Assembly: GCF_040796495.1 (NCBI RefSeq)
Contig: NZ_JBFNQN010000001.1
Location: 310,001 to 374,000 of the forward strand
Direction: 5' to 3'
From: Kineococcus endophyticus
GTDB lineage: Bacteria; Actinomycetota; Actinomycetes; Actinomycetales; Kineococcaceae
DNA length: 64,000 bases
The notes beneath the pieces are model-generated. The model worked only from the letters and a program-made list of their open reading frames with translations, was not told the origin of the DNA and made no database searches. This document shows positions 33,814 through 42,672 of this stretch, piece by piece. Position 1 is the first letter of the stretch; each line of letters begins with the position of its first letter. Made by a program: the position numbers and the translations under genes.

Positions 33814-34062
33814 GTGCTCATCGACTGCGACAGCTGCACGGCCCGCCCCCTGGCCTGCTCCGAGTGCGTCGTCTCCGTCCTGCTGGGCCCCCCGCAGGAG
33901 CGCTCGCTCGACGCCGAGGAGGTCGGCGCGGTGGAGGTGCTGGCCGCCTCCGGCCTCGTGCCGCCGCTGCGGCTGCAGACCGGTCCCGCGCACCGCTCGC
34001 CCCGGGTGGCGCGGGTCGTGGGGCTGCCGTCCGCCCCGGCGCCGGGACGCCAGGCGGGATGA
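33814..34062 (+). CDS. Small double-CxxC protein (unknown function)
   Basis: An 82-aa protein beginning MLIDCDSCTARPLACSECVV, with cysteines at 5, 8, 15 and 18: two C-x2-C pairs that suggest a zinc or Fe-S site. The remainder is Leu/Val-rich with a Pro/Arg tail. GGAGG 7 nt upstream supports GTG 33814. I believe similar short proteins recur at this chromosomal position in actinobacteria, but no function is known to me. It precedes the peptidase gene by 7 nt. Confidence 0.7.
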   Translation: MLIDCDSCTARPLACSECVVSVLLGPPQERSLDAEEVGAVEVLAASGLVPPLRLQTGPAHRSPRVARVVGLPSAPAPGRQAG

Positions 34063-34069
34063 TGGGCCC

Positions 34070-35245
34070 GTGCCCCCGCGTCCGCCGGTCCCGCGGCGCT
34101 CACTCCTCTTCGTCCCGGCCCTCGCCCTCGCGGCGTGCGGGCCGGGGGACCCCGCCGGCCCCACCGTGCCCCCGTCCCCGGGGGCGGCACTGGCCGCTCG
34201 CCGTCGGGCACTGCTCGCGGGCGACCTCGACCGTGCCGTCGCGGTGGTCGGCCCGGACGAGCGGGAGGCGCTGCGCCGCGCCGACGCCACGGCGCTCGCC
34301 GCGGGGTTGGACGACTGGGCGGTCGAGGGGCTCCCGGGGGCCGTGGAGTCCGCCGGTCAGGGGCGGGGTCTGCTGCGCGTGCGGGTCGCGGGGGAGGCGC
34401 GCGCGGTCGCGTCCGGGGTGGTGGTCCGCTGGGACGGCGCGCTGCACCTCGCCGCCGACACGCCACAGCCCTGGGACCTGTCCGCACCGGTCACGGCCCA
34501 GCGGGTCGCGGGCGGGGTCGTCCTGCACGTGGGCGACCCGTCGGCGGTCGGCCGGGAGGTCGCAGACGGTCTGGCCGACGCCACCGCGCGCGTCGACGCC
34601 GCCTGGGGCACCGACTGGCCGCGGGGGACGGCCGTCGTCGTCGTCCCGGACGCGGCCGACGTCACCCGGCTGGCCGGGACCGGCGGCGACGTCGACGCCG
34701 TCGCGGTCGGGCTCGACGCCGACCTGGCCGACGGGGCGCCCGCCGGTGTCCGCGTGGTCCTGTCGACCGAGCGGTTCACGGCCCTGTCGCCGCTGGGACG
34801 CGCCGTCGTCCTCACGCACGAGCTCGTCCACGTGGCGACCCGGGCGACGCCCCGCCCTCCGGGGGCCGTCGTGCCGCGCTGGCTCACCGAGGGCCACGCC
34901 GACCACGTCTCCCGTCGGGGCCGGGACGTCTCCGCCACGGCCCTGGCCGCCGCCCTGCTCGCCGACCCGGGCCGGCCGCAGGTCCCGGCCGACGCGGACT
35001 TCACCGCGGCCGACCCGGGCCGGGTCCAGATCGCCTACGCCGCCGCGTGGACGCTCGTGACGTCGGCGGCGCGCGCCGTCGGGCCACTGGCCGGGACCCC
35101 GGCCGTCACCGCGCTCGTGCGGGACGTGTGGACCGGCACCCCGCTGGAGGCGGCGTGCTCCGCCCGTCTCGGGCGGCCGTTCGCCGACGTCGTCGCGACC
35201 TGGCGCCGCGACGTCGCGACTCACCTGGTGGGGTGGGTGCCGTGA
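34070..35245 (+). CDS. Lipoprotein with HExxH peptidase-like domain
   Basis: A 391-aa predicted lipoprotein. GTG 34070 is followed by a short signal ending in ALAAC (about residue 23). The N-terminal half (about 30-175) resembles a small NTF2/adhesin-like domain; the C-terminal half has a gluzincin signature: L-T-H-E-L-V-H near 253-259 and the downstream W-L-T-E-G-H-A-D (third ligand Glu). The protease type is not certain; a cell-surface metalloprotease is likely. Its TGA overlaps the pimB' GTG by 4 nt, so the two are translationally coupled. Confidence 0.75.
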   Translation: MPPRPPVPRRSLLFVPALALAACGPGDPAGPTVPPSPGAALAARRRALLAGDLDRAVAVVGPDEREALRRADATALAAGLDDWAVEGLPGAVESAGQGRGLLRVRVAGEARAVASGVVVRWDGALHLAADTPQPWDLSAPVTAQRVAGGVVLHVGDPSAVGREVADGLADATARVDAAWGTDWPRGTAVVVVPDAADVTRLAGTGGDVDAVAVGLDADLADGAPAGVRVVLSTERFTALSPLGRAVVLTHELVHVATRATPRPPGAVVPRWLTEGHADHVSRRGRDVSATALAAALLADPGRPQVPADADFTAADPGRVQIAYAAAWTLVTSAARAVGPLAGTPAVTALVRDVWTGTPLEAACSARLGRPFADVVATWRRDVATHLVGWVP

Positions 35246-36423
35246 GCACCCTCGTCGTCACCAACGACTTCCCGCCGCGCACCGGCGGCATCGAGTCGTT
35301 CGTCCACGCCGTGGTCCGGCGGCTCCCCTCCCAGGGTGGCGGGCCGGTCGTCGTGCACACCGCCCGCCAGCGCGGGGACGCCCGGACCGACGCGGCGCTG
35401 GCGGAGGCGGGCGTCACCGTCGTGCGGGACCCCTCGCCGCTCCTGGTGCCGACCCCCGGGATCGTGCGCCGCGTGCAGCGCACGGCCCGCGAGCACGGTG
35501 CCGACCGCGTCTGGTTCGGGGCGGCCGCACCCCTGGGCCTCATGGCTCCCGCCCTGCGCGCGGCGGGGGTCGGGCGGACGGTGGCCACGACGCACGGTCA
35601 CGAGGTGTGGTGGTCGAGCCTGCCCGGGTCGCGGACGGCGCTGCGCCGCATCGGTGAGGGCAACGACGTCGTCACGTACCTGGGGGACTGGTGCCGCTCG
35701 CAGGTGCAGCGCCCGCTCACGCCCGCCGCCCGGTCGCGGATGCGGCGGCTGACACCCGGCGTCGACACGGACGTGTTCCGGCCCGACGAAGGGGCCCGGC
35801 GCGCGGTCCGCAGGCGGTACGGCCTGGTGGAGCGTCCCGTCGTCGTCTGCGTTTCGCGGCTCGTGGCCCGCAAGGGCCAGGACGTGCTCGTGCGGGCCCT
35901 GCCCGCGCTGCGCCGGCTCGTCCCGGACGCGGCGCTGCTCGTCGTCGGCGACGGCCCGCACCGGACGGTCGTGGAACGGCTCGCGGACCGGACCGGCGTC
36001 CGCGAGCACGTCGTGTTCACCGGTGCCGTCCCGTGGGAGCAGGCTCCCGCGTTCTACGCGGCCGGGGACGTGTTCTGCATGCCGACGCGCACCCGCCTGG
36101 GCGGACTGGAACCGGAGGCGCTGGGCATCTGCTACCTCGAGGCGGCCGCGTGCGGCCTGCCCGTCGTGGCGGGCGACTCCGGCGGCGCGCCCGACGCCGT
36201 CCTGGACGGTGTGAACGGCGTGGTCGTCGACGGCCGGGACGAGGCCGCCGTGGCCCGGGAGGTCGCGGGCTTCCTCGCCGACCCCGTCCGGTCGCAGGCC
36301 TTCGGCGCCGCCGGGCGGGAGTGGGTCAGCCGCCGCTGGAGCTGGGAGGAGCAGACGCGGCGGCTCGCGGACCTCCTGGCCGGGACCGACGTGCCGGCCG
36401 ACCCCGCGGGACCGTCGCGCTGA
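35242..36423 (+). CDS. pimB: GT4 glycosyltransferase, PimB'-like mannosyltransferase
   Basis: A 393-aa GT-B fold enzyme that probably adds mannose from GDP-mannose to phosphatidylinositol mannoside (PIM1 to PIM2). The N-terminus TNDFPPRTGGIESFVH and the donor-site motif E-P-E-A-L-G-I-C-Y-L-E-A (E-x7-E) with CGLPVVAGDSGGAPDAV match PimB'. In mycobacteria pimB' (Rv2188c) sits beside fadD15, as here. It starts inside the peptidase stop. The last 98 bp overlap the convergent membrane mannosyltransferase. Confidence 0.83.
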   Translation: MSTLVVTNDFPPRTGGIESFVHAVVRRLPSQGGGPVVVHTARQRGDARTDAALAEAGVTVVRDPSPLLVPTPGIVRRVQRTAREHGADRVWFGAAAPLGLMAPALRAAGVGRTVATTHGHEVWWSSLPGSRTALRRIGEGNDVVTYLGDWCRSQVQRPLTPAARSRMRRLTPGVDTDVFRPDEGARRAVRRRYGLVERPVVVCVSRLVARKGQDVLVRALPALRRLVPDAALLVVGDGPHRTVVERLADRTGVREHVVFTGAVPWEQAPAFYAAGDVFCMPTRTRLGGLEPEALGICYLEAAACGLPVVAGDSGGAPDAVLDGVNGVVVDGRDEAAVAREVAGFLADPVRSQAFGAAGREWVSRRWSWEEQTRRLADLLAGTDVPADPAGPSR

Positions 36424-37705
36424 GCCGCGGCACCGCGCCGTCGCCGGCGGAGGCGGCAACGGCGAGCAGCAGGAGCGCCCCGACCAGCCAGAACTGGTTG
36501 TAGAACGCCTGCTTGTTGACGAGGTTGGCCGCGAACAGGACCGCTGCGCACCACGTCAGCAGCCCCGCGAGCCCGACGGGGTGCCGGCGCAGGGTCACCA
36601 CGGCCGCTCCCAGCACGCCGAGGACGACGAGTCCCACGACCGGCAGCGGCAGCTGCACCCCCGTCTCGTTGAGCACGAGCGTGTAGAGGGTGTCGGCGAA
36701 GCGCAGCGGCGGCAGCCCGAGCATCGTGCGGACGGTGTCGTGCCAGAACACGCCGAGGTCGGCCAGGATCCACGGGGCCATGAGCACACCCGCACCCCCC
36801 GTCGCCGCGAGCGCGCGGCGCCAGCCGAACCGGGGCCAGACCGCCAGCAGCGGCAGCAGGGCCACGACGTGCTGCTTGCTCGCCAGGGCCACGGCGAGCG
36901 GAACGACCGACCACCACGCCCGGTCGGCCCGGACCAGCCACGCCCACAGCGCCAGGCCCACGAGCACGGTCGGCTCGGTCCACGCCTGCTCGACCAGCGT
37001 GCTCGACCCGGGCGCCAGGAGGAGCAGCGCCGCGGCGGCCACCGCACCCCGGCGCCAGCGCCCGACACCGGCCACGGCGAGCGCGCTGACGACGACGAGC
37101 GCGAGCATCGCCCAGCGGACGTCGCCGGCGATCCAGCGCCCCGGGGCCGACAGCACGGCCGTCCACGGCAGGTAGGCGAACGCGTCGGAGATGCCGGGGG
37201 AGCCCACCCACTGCCGGCCGTACACCGACTCGCCGCGGGCCGTGGCGTCCGCGGCCTGCTGCAGGATCACCCACACGTCGATCCGCGGCGCGGGGTCGCC
37301 GAGCACCACCAGAGCCCCGCTCGCCACCGCACCGACGAGCGCGACGGCCCCCGCCAGGACGCGCGAGGCGCCCCGCCCGGGCAGCAGCAGTCCCGCCGCG
37401 GCGATCGAGGCCACGCCCAGGGTCAGCTGCACCCCGGACAGCGCACGGGCGTCGAGGTAGGAGAACGGCGTCACCGTCAGGTGCACCAGTCCGACGACGG
37501 CCAGGACGGCCGACGGCACCCAGGCCCCCGTCCGGGGGGCTGAGCGGTCGGCGTCGTCGCGGGCCGTCCGGGCGAGCGCCACGACGACCGCCGCGACGAC
37601 GACGTAGCCGGCGACGATCCACCAGCGGTAGCGGACGACGCTGTGGGTGGCCAGAGCCATCAGCGCCGTCCACGCCGCGAGCGCGGCCGCGTCCCGACGG
37701 GTCAC
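36326..37705 (-). CDS. Membrane mannosyltransferase-like protein (GT-C/GT87 type)
   Basis: A 459-aa polytopic protein with about 11-12 predicted helices and large periplasmic loops. The stretch DPAPRIDVWVILQQAADATARGESVYGRQW (about residues 135-165) and SKQHVVALLPLLAVWPRFGWR fit polyprenol-phosphate-mannose-dependent alpha-mannosyltransferases like mycobacterial Rv2181. Its position between pimB' and fadD supports a role in PIM/lipomannan synthesis. The C-terminal 30 residues are a basic Pro/Arg tail, encoded in DNA shared with the end of pimB'. Confidence 0.75.
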   Translation of the reverse strand: MTRRDAAALAAWTALMALATHSVVRYRWWIVAGYVVVAAVVVALARTARDDADRSAPRTGAWVPSAVLAVVGLVHLTVTPFSYLDARALSGVQLTLGVASIAAAGLLLPGRGASRVLAGAVALVGAVASGALVVLGDPAPRIDVWVILQQAADATARGESVYGRQWVGSPGISDAFAYLPWTAVLSAPGRWIAGDVRWAMLALVVVSALAVAGVGRWRRGAVAAAALLLLAPGSSTLVEQAWTEPTVLVGLALWAWLVRADRAWWSVVPLAVALASKQHVVALLPLLAVWPRFGWRRALAATGGAGVLMAPWILADLGVFWHDTVRTMLGLPPLRFADTLYTLVLNETGVQLPLPVVGLVVLGVLGAAVVTLRRHPVGLAGLLTWCAAVLFAANLVNKQAFYNQFWLVGALLLLAVAASAGDGAVPRLSATVPRGRPARRSRPGGPRAAASAPPSSSGG

Positions 37706-37721
37706 CAGGAATACCGGATCG

Positions 37722-39521
37722 TCACGAGCTGTAGAGCGCCTCGACCTCGTCGGCGAGGTCGTGCAGGACCTCGTGCCGCTTCACCTTCAACGACGGCGTC
37801 AGGTACCCGTTCTCCACGGTGAAGTCCTCGGTCAGGACCCGGAACTTGCGGATGGACTCCGCCCGGCTGACCGACTCGTTGGCCTTGTCGACGGCGGCCT
37901 GCAGCACGGCCAGGACGTCGGCGTCGGCGCGTGCGGTGCCCAGGTCCAGCCCCGGCTTGCCGTGGTTGGCGCCCCAGGACGGCAGGGCCTCCTCGTCGAG
38001 GGTCAGCAGGCAGCCGACGTAGTGCCGCTGGTCGCCGACGACGACGGCCTGGGAGATGAGCGGATGGGCCCGCAGCCGGTCCTCCAGCGCCGCCGGCACG
38101 ACGTTCTTGCCGTTGGCGGTGACGATGATCTCCTTCTTGCGCCCGGTGATCCGCAGCAGGCCGTCCTCGTCGATCGAGCCGAGGTCGCCGGTGCGGAACC
38201 AGCCGTCGTCGAAGGCGTCACGGGTCTCGTCGGGGCGTCCGCGGTACTCGGTGAACACCCCGACGCCGCGGGCCTCGACCTCCCCGTCGGGCGCGAGGCG
38301 CAGGTCGGTGCCCGGCAGCGGCGGCCCGACCGTCCCGATCTTCAGCCGCGAGGGGCGGTTCACCGTCAGCGGTGCCGTCGTCTCCGTCAGGCCGTAGCCC
38401 TCCAGGACGACGAGCCCAGCGCCCCGGAAGAAGTGCGCGAGGTGCTCGCCCATCGGGGCGCCGCCGGAGACGGCGAACTCGACGCGGCCGCCCATGAGAG
38501 CGCGCAGCTTGGAGTAGACGAGGCGGTCGAACAGCAGGTGCCGGACGCGCAGCGCGGGCGAGGGCCCGCCCGTGTCGAGCGAGCGCGACCAGGCGTCGGC
38601 GGTCGCGGCGGCCTGCTCGAAGATCCGGGCGCGCAGCTTCCCGCCCGCGGCGGCCTTCTGCTCGGCGCCGTTGTAGACCTTCTGGAAGACGCGCGGCACG
38701 GCGAGGATGAACGTCGGCCGGAACCCGCCGAGGTCGGGCAGCAGGTCCTTGGCGTCCGGGGTGTGGCCCACGCGGATCCGGCACACGAGGCAGAGCGCCT
38801 GGATGAACCGGGCGAAGACGTGGGCCAGCGGGATGAACAGCAGGGTCGCGGCGTCGGGACGGCGCAGCACCTCGGGGATCGCGGCCTCGGCGTTGCGGGA
38901 GAGGTCGAGGAAGTTGCCGTGCGTCAGCACGCAGCCCTTGGGGCGGCCGGTCGTCCCGGAGGTGTAGATGACCGTCAGCGCGTCACCCGGCCCCGCGACG
39001 GCGCGGGAGCGGTCGACGTCGGCGTCGGGGACCTCGCGGCCGGCGGCGCGCAGCTCCTCGAGCCCACCCGACTCCAGCGTCCAGACGTCCCGCAGGCCCG
39101 GCAGCCGGTCGCGCACCGAGGCGATCCGCGCCGCGTTGGCGCTCGTCTCGACGAAGCAGGCGACGGCGCCGGAGTCGGACAGGATCCACTCGAGCTGCTC
39201 GGGGGAGCTCGTCTCGTAGACGGGGACGGTCACCGCACCCGCGAACCAGCCGGCGACGTCGACGAGCGTCCACTCGTAGCTCGTGCGCGCCATGATGCCC
39301 ACCCGGTCACCGGGCGTGATCCCGGCCGCGAGCAGCCCCTTCGCCACGCCCATGACGTCCCCGAGGAACTCGGCGGCCGTGACGTCGCGCCATCTGCCGT
39401 CGGCCAGCTTGCGGCTCGCCGAGACGTGGCCCGGGTCCTCGCGGGCCGTCTCGGCGACGCAGTCCGTCATGTTCCCTGTCGTGGCAGGAGGGACGAGCGG
39501 GGGCTCGCTGCTGCTCGGCAC
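37722..39521 (-). CDS. fadD: Long-chain fatty-acid--CoA ligase (FadD15-like)
   Basis: A 599-aa AMP-forming acyl-CoA synthetase. The P-loop-like motif Y-T-S-G-T-T-G-R-P-K-G is near residues 190-200; A5 motif GYGLTETTAP near 374-383; A8 hinge ITGRKKEIIVTANGKNV near 465-481. Length matches the bacterial long-chain group. GTG 39521 has GGGAGG about 8 nt upstream. The conserved location beside pimB' in actinobacteria suggests it supplies acyl-CoA for membrane lipid and PIM acylation. Confidence 0.92.
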   Translation of the reverse strand: MPSSSEPPLVPPATTGNMTDCVAETAREDPGHVSASRKLADGRWRDVTAAEFLGDVMGVAKGLLAAGITPGDRVGIMARTSYEWTLVDVAGWFAGAVTVPVYETSSPEQLEWILSDSGAVACFVETSANAARIASVRDRLPGLRDVWTLESGGLEELRAAGREVPDADVDRSRAVAGPGDALTVIYTSGTTGRPKGCVLTHGNFLDLSRNAEAAIPEVLRRPDAATLLFIPLAHVFARFIQALCLVCRIRVGHTPDAKDLLPDLGGFRPTFILAVPRVFQKVYNGAEQKAAAGGKLRARIFEQAAATADAWSRSLDTGGPSPALRVRHLLFDRLVYSKLRALMGGRVEFAVSGGAPMGEHLAHFFRGAGLVVLEGYGLTETTAPLTVNRPSRLKIGTVGPPLPGTDLRLAPDGEVEARGVGVFTEYRGRPDETRDAFDDGWFRTGDLGSIDEDGLLRITGRKKEIIVTANGKNVVPAALEDRLRAHPLISQAVVVGDQRHYVGCLLTLDEEALPSWGANHGKPGLDLGTARADADVLAVLQAAVDKANESVSRAESIRKFRVLTEDFTVENGYLTPSLKVKRHEVLHDLADEVEALYSS

Positions 39522-39757
39522 GGTGGTTCCTCCCGGGTCGGCCTCGCCGCTCTGCGAGGACGTGGTGTGCGGTCGTCGTGCGGTGGTGCTGGTGCCGCAG
39601 GTGGCCGGGGGGCCTCGCGGGTGGCAGCGACCCTACCGGCGGGCCCACCGCGCGCCCCGGGCACGCCACCGCGTCCCCCGTCCGGGTCAACGATCGCGGG
39701 CGCCCAGGGTTCCCCGGGCGCTCAAGGTGCGGGGCCCGGTTGCCGACGACGACAGGT

Positions 39758-40438
39758 GTGAGCCAGGACTCCCGCGCGCCGCAGCCCACCTCGTTCCTCG
39801 ACGCGCTGCACCCCGCCGACGGCGACGACACCGACCTCGGCTGGGCCCCCCGCCGCGGCCCCCGGCACGACACGTCGACGTCGGCCGCGTTCGGCGGTGT
39901 CGAGGTCGGGCCGCCCGTCAGCCGGCTCGCTGCCCCCGAGGAGGCGCCCGCCCCCGTCGAGCCCAGCCCCCTCGCGGCGGCCCCCGTCGCCGCCGTGCCG
40001 GAGCGCTGCCCGTCCTGCGGGTCGCGGACCCGCCCCGAGGAGCGGTGGTGCTCGCTGTGCCACACCTCCCTGCTCCCCGTCCCGGCCCCGGTCGTCGCCG
40101 CGCCCGCTCCGACGGCCGTCCGACCGACCGCCGTCCCGGCCCCGGCAGCGCCTCGGGTGCTGGAGGACGAGGACGGCCAGCTCGCCCTCGACCTCGAGAC
40201 CCTCGGCGAGACCTCCGGCAGGACCCCTGGCGGGACCCCTGGTGAGGCGCCCGACGCGCCGGCCCTCGACGAGGCCGAGGTCGACCGGATGCTCGGCGCC
40301 CTGTCCCGCGCGGGCGGCGCGGGCCTGCGGGGCCTCGGCAGCCGTCGCGCGAAGGTGCTGGTGGCGGCCGGCGGTGCCACGGGTCTGACGGCCCTGCTGC
40401 TGGGCGGGATGGCGGTGCTCGGGTCGGTCCTGGGCTGA
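39758..40438 (+). CDS. Zinc-ribbon protein with C-terminal membrane helix
   Basis: A 226-aa protein of unknown function. Residues about 1-85 are low-complexity and Pro/Ala-rich. A zinc ribbon C-P-S-C-x12-C-S-L-C follows at about 87-106, then another Pro/Ala linker, an acidic segment (LEDEDGQLALDLETLGE) and a single hydrophobic helix at the end. GTG 39758 is the likeliest start. The 236-bp gap to fadD contains GC-rich inverted repeats but no clear promoter. Confidence 0.65.
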   Translation: MSQDSRAPQPTSFLDALHPADGDDTDLGWAPRRGPRHDTSTSAAFGGVEVGPPVSRLAAPEEAPAPVEPSPLAAAPVAAVPERCPSCGSRTRPEERWCSLCHTSLLPVPAPVVAAPAPTAVRPTAVPAPAAPRVLEDEDGQLALDLETLGETSGRTPGGTPGEAPDAPALDEAEVDRMLGALSRAGGAGLRGLGSRRAKVLVAAGGATGLTALLLGGMAVLGSVLG

Positions 40439-40552
40439 GGCCACCGGGCGAGGGTCCGACGGCGCCGACCGGGTAGCCTCGGGCGGGCCCCGCGACTGCG
40501 TGGCCGCCCTGCTGCGCCGCGGGGCCGACGTCGCAGGGAGAACCGCACCGGC

Positions 40553-41548
40553 ATGGTCGAGCTGGCAGCCCAGAACCCCGTCCCCCACCCGGTGCAGAAC
40601 GCCGTCGGCGTCGACATCGGCGGCACCAAGATCGCGGCCGGGGTCGTCGACCACCGTGGCGAGATCCTCGTCCAGACCCGGCGCGAGACGCCCGCCTCGC
40701 ACCCCTCGGCCATCGCCGACGCCGTCGCGGACGCCGTCGCGGAGCTGCGCACCACCCACGTCTTCGGCCCGGTCGGCGTCGCGGCCGCCGGCTTCGTCGA
40801 CGCCGCGCGCCGGCAGGTCGTGTTCGCGCCGAACCTGGCGTGGCGCGACGAGCCTCTGGCCGACCACCTCGAGGCGCGGATCGACGCGCCCGTCGTCGTC
40901 GAGAACGACGCCAACGCGGCCGCCTGGGCCGAGTACCGCTTCGGCGGCGGCCTGGACGAGCACGGCAACGCGGTGGACGACCTCGTCATGCTCACGCTCG
41001 GCACCGGCCTGGGCGGCGGCATCGTCACCGGCGGCGTCCTGCAGCGCGGGGCCAACGGGGCGGCGGCCGAGCTGGGCCACGTCCGCGCCGTCCCCGGCGG
41101 GCGCGCCTGCGGCTGCGGGAACTCCGGCTGCTGGGAGCAGTACGTGGCGGGCAACGCGCTCGTGCGCGACGCGCGCGACCTGCTGCGCTCGGGCGACCCG
41201 GACGGTGCGCCGCTGCTGGCGGCCGTCGGCGGGGACCCCAAGGCCGTGAGCGGCCCCGTCGTGACCCGCCTGGCCCAGGCCGGCGACCCCGGCTGCGCGC
41301 GGCTGCTGGCCGACGTCGGCCGCTGGCTCGGGGAGGCCGTGGCGAGCTTCGTCGCCATGCTCGACCCCGAGGTCGTCGTCATCGGCGGCGGCGTGTCGAG
41401 CGCCGGTGACCTGCTCCTGGGCCCGGCACGGGTCAGTCTGGCCGAGAACCTGTCCGGCCGGACCCACCGCAAGCCGCCGCCGCTGCGCACCGCGACCAAG
41501 GGCAACGACGCCGGCATCATCGGCGCCGCGGACCTCGCCCGCGTCTGA
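40553..41548 (+). CDS. ROK family glucokinase (first of a tandem pair)
   Basis: A 331-aa sugar kinase that probably phosphorylates glucose with ATP. N-terminal ATP motif V-D-I-G-G-T-K-I-A-A-G-V near residues 21-32; catalytic Asp in V-V-E-N-D-A-N-A-A-A; ROK zinc site C-G-C-G-N-S-G-C-W-E-Q near 184-194 with its partner His in LGHVRAVPGG. GGGAGA upstream supports ATG 40553. TAGCCT at 40474-40479 may be the -10. Streptomyces carries a single glkA in the similar position. Confidence 0.88.
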   Translation: MVELAAQNPVPHPVQNAVGVDIGGTKIAAGVVDHRGEILVQTRRETPASHPSAIADAVADAVAELRTTHVFGPVGVAAAGFVDAARRQVVFAPNLAWRDEPLADHLEARIDAPVVVENDANAAAWAEYRFGGGLDEHGNAVDDLVMLTLGTGLGGGIVTGGVLQRGANGAAAELGHVRAVPGGRACGCGNSGCWEQYVAGNALVRDARDLLRSGDPDGAPLLAAVGGDPKAVSGPVVTRLAQAGDPGCARLLADVGRWLGEAVASFVAMLDPEVVVIGGGVSSAGDLLLGPARVSLAENLSGRTHRKPPPLRTATKGNDAGIIGAADLARV

Positions 41549-41580
41549 GCCCCGGCCACCTGACGACCCCGGGAGACCGC

Positions 41581-42672
41581 ATGGCCACCCCCCGCACACC
41601 CCGCGTGCCCGGCACCCCCCGCCGCCGACGCGCACCCGACCCGCGGCGCGTCGCGCTGCAGCAGCGGCTGCGGCAGCAGACGCGCCGCGTCTTCATCGGG
41701 GACGGCCCGGCCGTCGGCGTGGACATCGGCGGGACGAAGGTCGCCGCGGGCGTCGTCGACGGGGAGGGCCGCGTCGTCGCGCAGCTGCGCCGCGAGACCC
41801 CCACGACGAGCCCGCAGGGCGTCGAGGACACGATCGCCGAGGTCGTCGAGGAGCTCGCGGCCCACCACGACATCGTCTCCGTCGGCATCGGCGCCGCCGG
41901 CTTCGTCGACGCCGAGCGCGCCAACGTCCTGTTCGCCCCGCACCTGGCCTGGCGCAACGAGCCGTTGCGCGAGGCCGTCGAGCGGCGTGTCCGCACCCGC
42001 CTCGGCCGGCGCGTCGGGCGGCGCACGGTCGTCGAGAACGACGCCAACGCCGCCGCCTGGGCGGAGTACCGCTTCGGGGCCGGCCGCGGGGAGTCCCGTC
42101 TCGTCTGCGTGACCATGGGCACCGGCATCGGGGGCGGGATCGTCACCCAGGGCCGCGTTGTCCGCGGCCGCTACGGCATCGCCGGCGAGTTCGGGCACAT
42201 GATCGTCGTCCCCGGCGGGCACCGCTGCGAGTGCGGCAACCGCGGCTGCTGGGAGCAGTACGCCTCCGGCAACGCCCTGGTCCGCGAGGCGCGCGAGCTG
42301 GCCCGGTCGAACTCGCCCGTGGCCCACCACCTGCTCGACCTCGCCGGCGGCAACCCCGAGGCGATCAGCGGACCGATGGTCACCGACGCCGCCCGCGCGG
42401 GGGACCCGGCCGCCGTCGAGCTCTTCGAGGACGTCGGGCGCTGGCTCGGCATCGGCGTGGCCAACCTGGCCGCCGCCCTGGACCCGGGGACCGTCGTCAT
42501 CGGCGGCGGGGTCTCCGACGCCGACGAGCTGCTGCTCGGCCCGTGCCGGGACGCCTACCGCCGCACGCTGACCGGTCGCGGGTTCCGCCCCGAGCTGACC
42601 ATCGCCCGCGCGAGCCTCGGCCCGGCCGCGGGCCTGGTGGGGGCGGCGGACCTGTCCCGCGGCTGGGGGTGA
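41581..42672 (+). CDS. ROK family glucokinase (second of a tandem pair)
   Basis: A 363-aa paralogue of the preceding kinase that retains all motifs: V-D-I-G-G-T-K-V-A-A-G-V, V-V-E-N-D-A-N-A-A-A-W and C-E-C-G-N-R-G-C-W-E-Q. It differs by a basic N-terminal extension of about 40 residues (rich in Arg and Pro). GGGAG 6 nt upstream supports ATG 41581. Only 32 bp separate it from the first kinase, so both are probably co-transcribed. It overlaps the next gene by 4 nt. Confidence 0.88.
   Translation: MATPRTPRVPGTPRRRRAPDPRRVALQQRLRQQTRRVFIGDGPAVGVDIGGTKVAAGVVDGEGRVVAQLRRETPTTSPQGVEDTIAEVVEELAAHHDIVSVGIGAAGFVDAERANVLFAPHLAWRNEPLREAVERRVRTRLGRRVGRRTVVENDANAAAWAEYRFGAGRGESRLVCVTMGTGIGGGIVTQGRVVRGRYGIAGEFGHMIVVPGGHRCECGNRGCWEQYASGNALVREARELARSNSPVAHHLLDLAGGNPEAISGPMVTDAARAGDPAAVELFEDVGRWLGIGVANLAAALDPGTVVIGGGVSDADELLLGPCRDAYRRTLTGRGFRPELTIARASLGPAAGLVGAADLSRGWG

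Noticed and set aside
39307-42330. A very long minus-strand open frame (about 1000 codons)
   Set aside because: It lies antisense to the zinc-ribbon gene and both ROK kinases, which have clear motifs. Long antisense frames are expected at this GC content, and its translation is Arg/Pro/Ser-rich with no family features.
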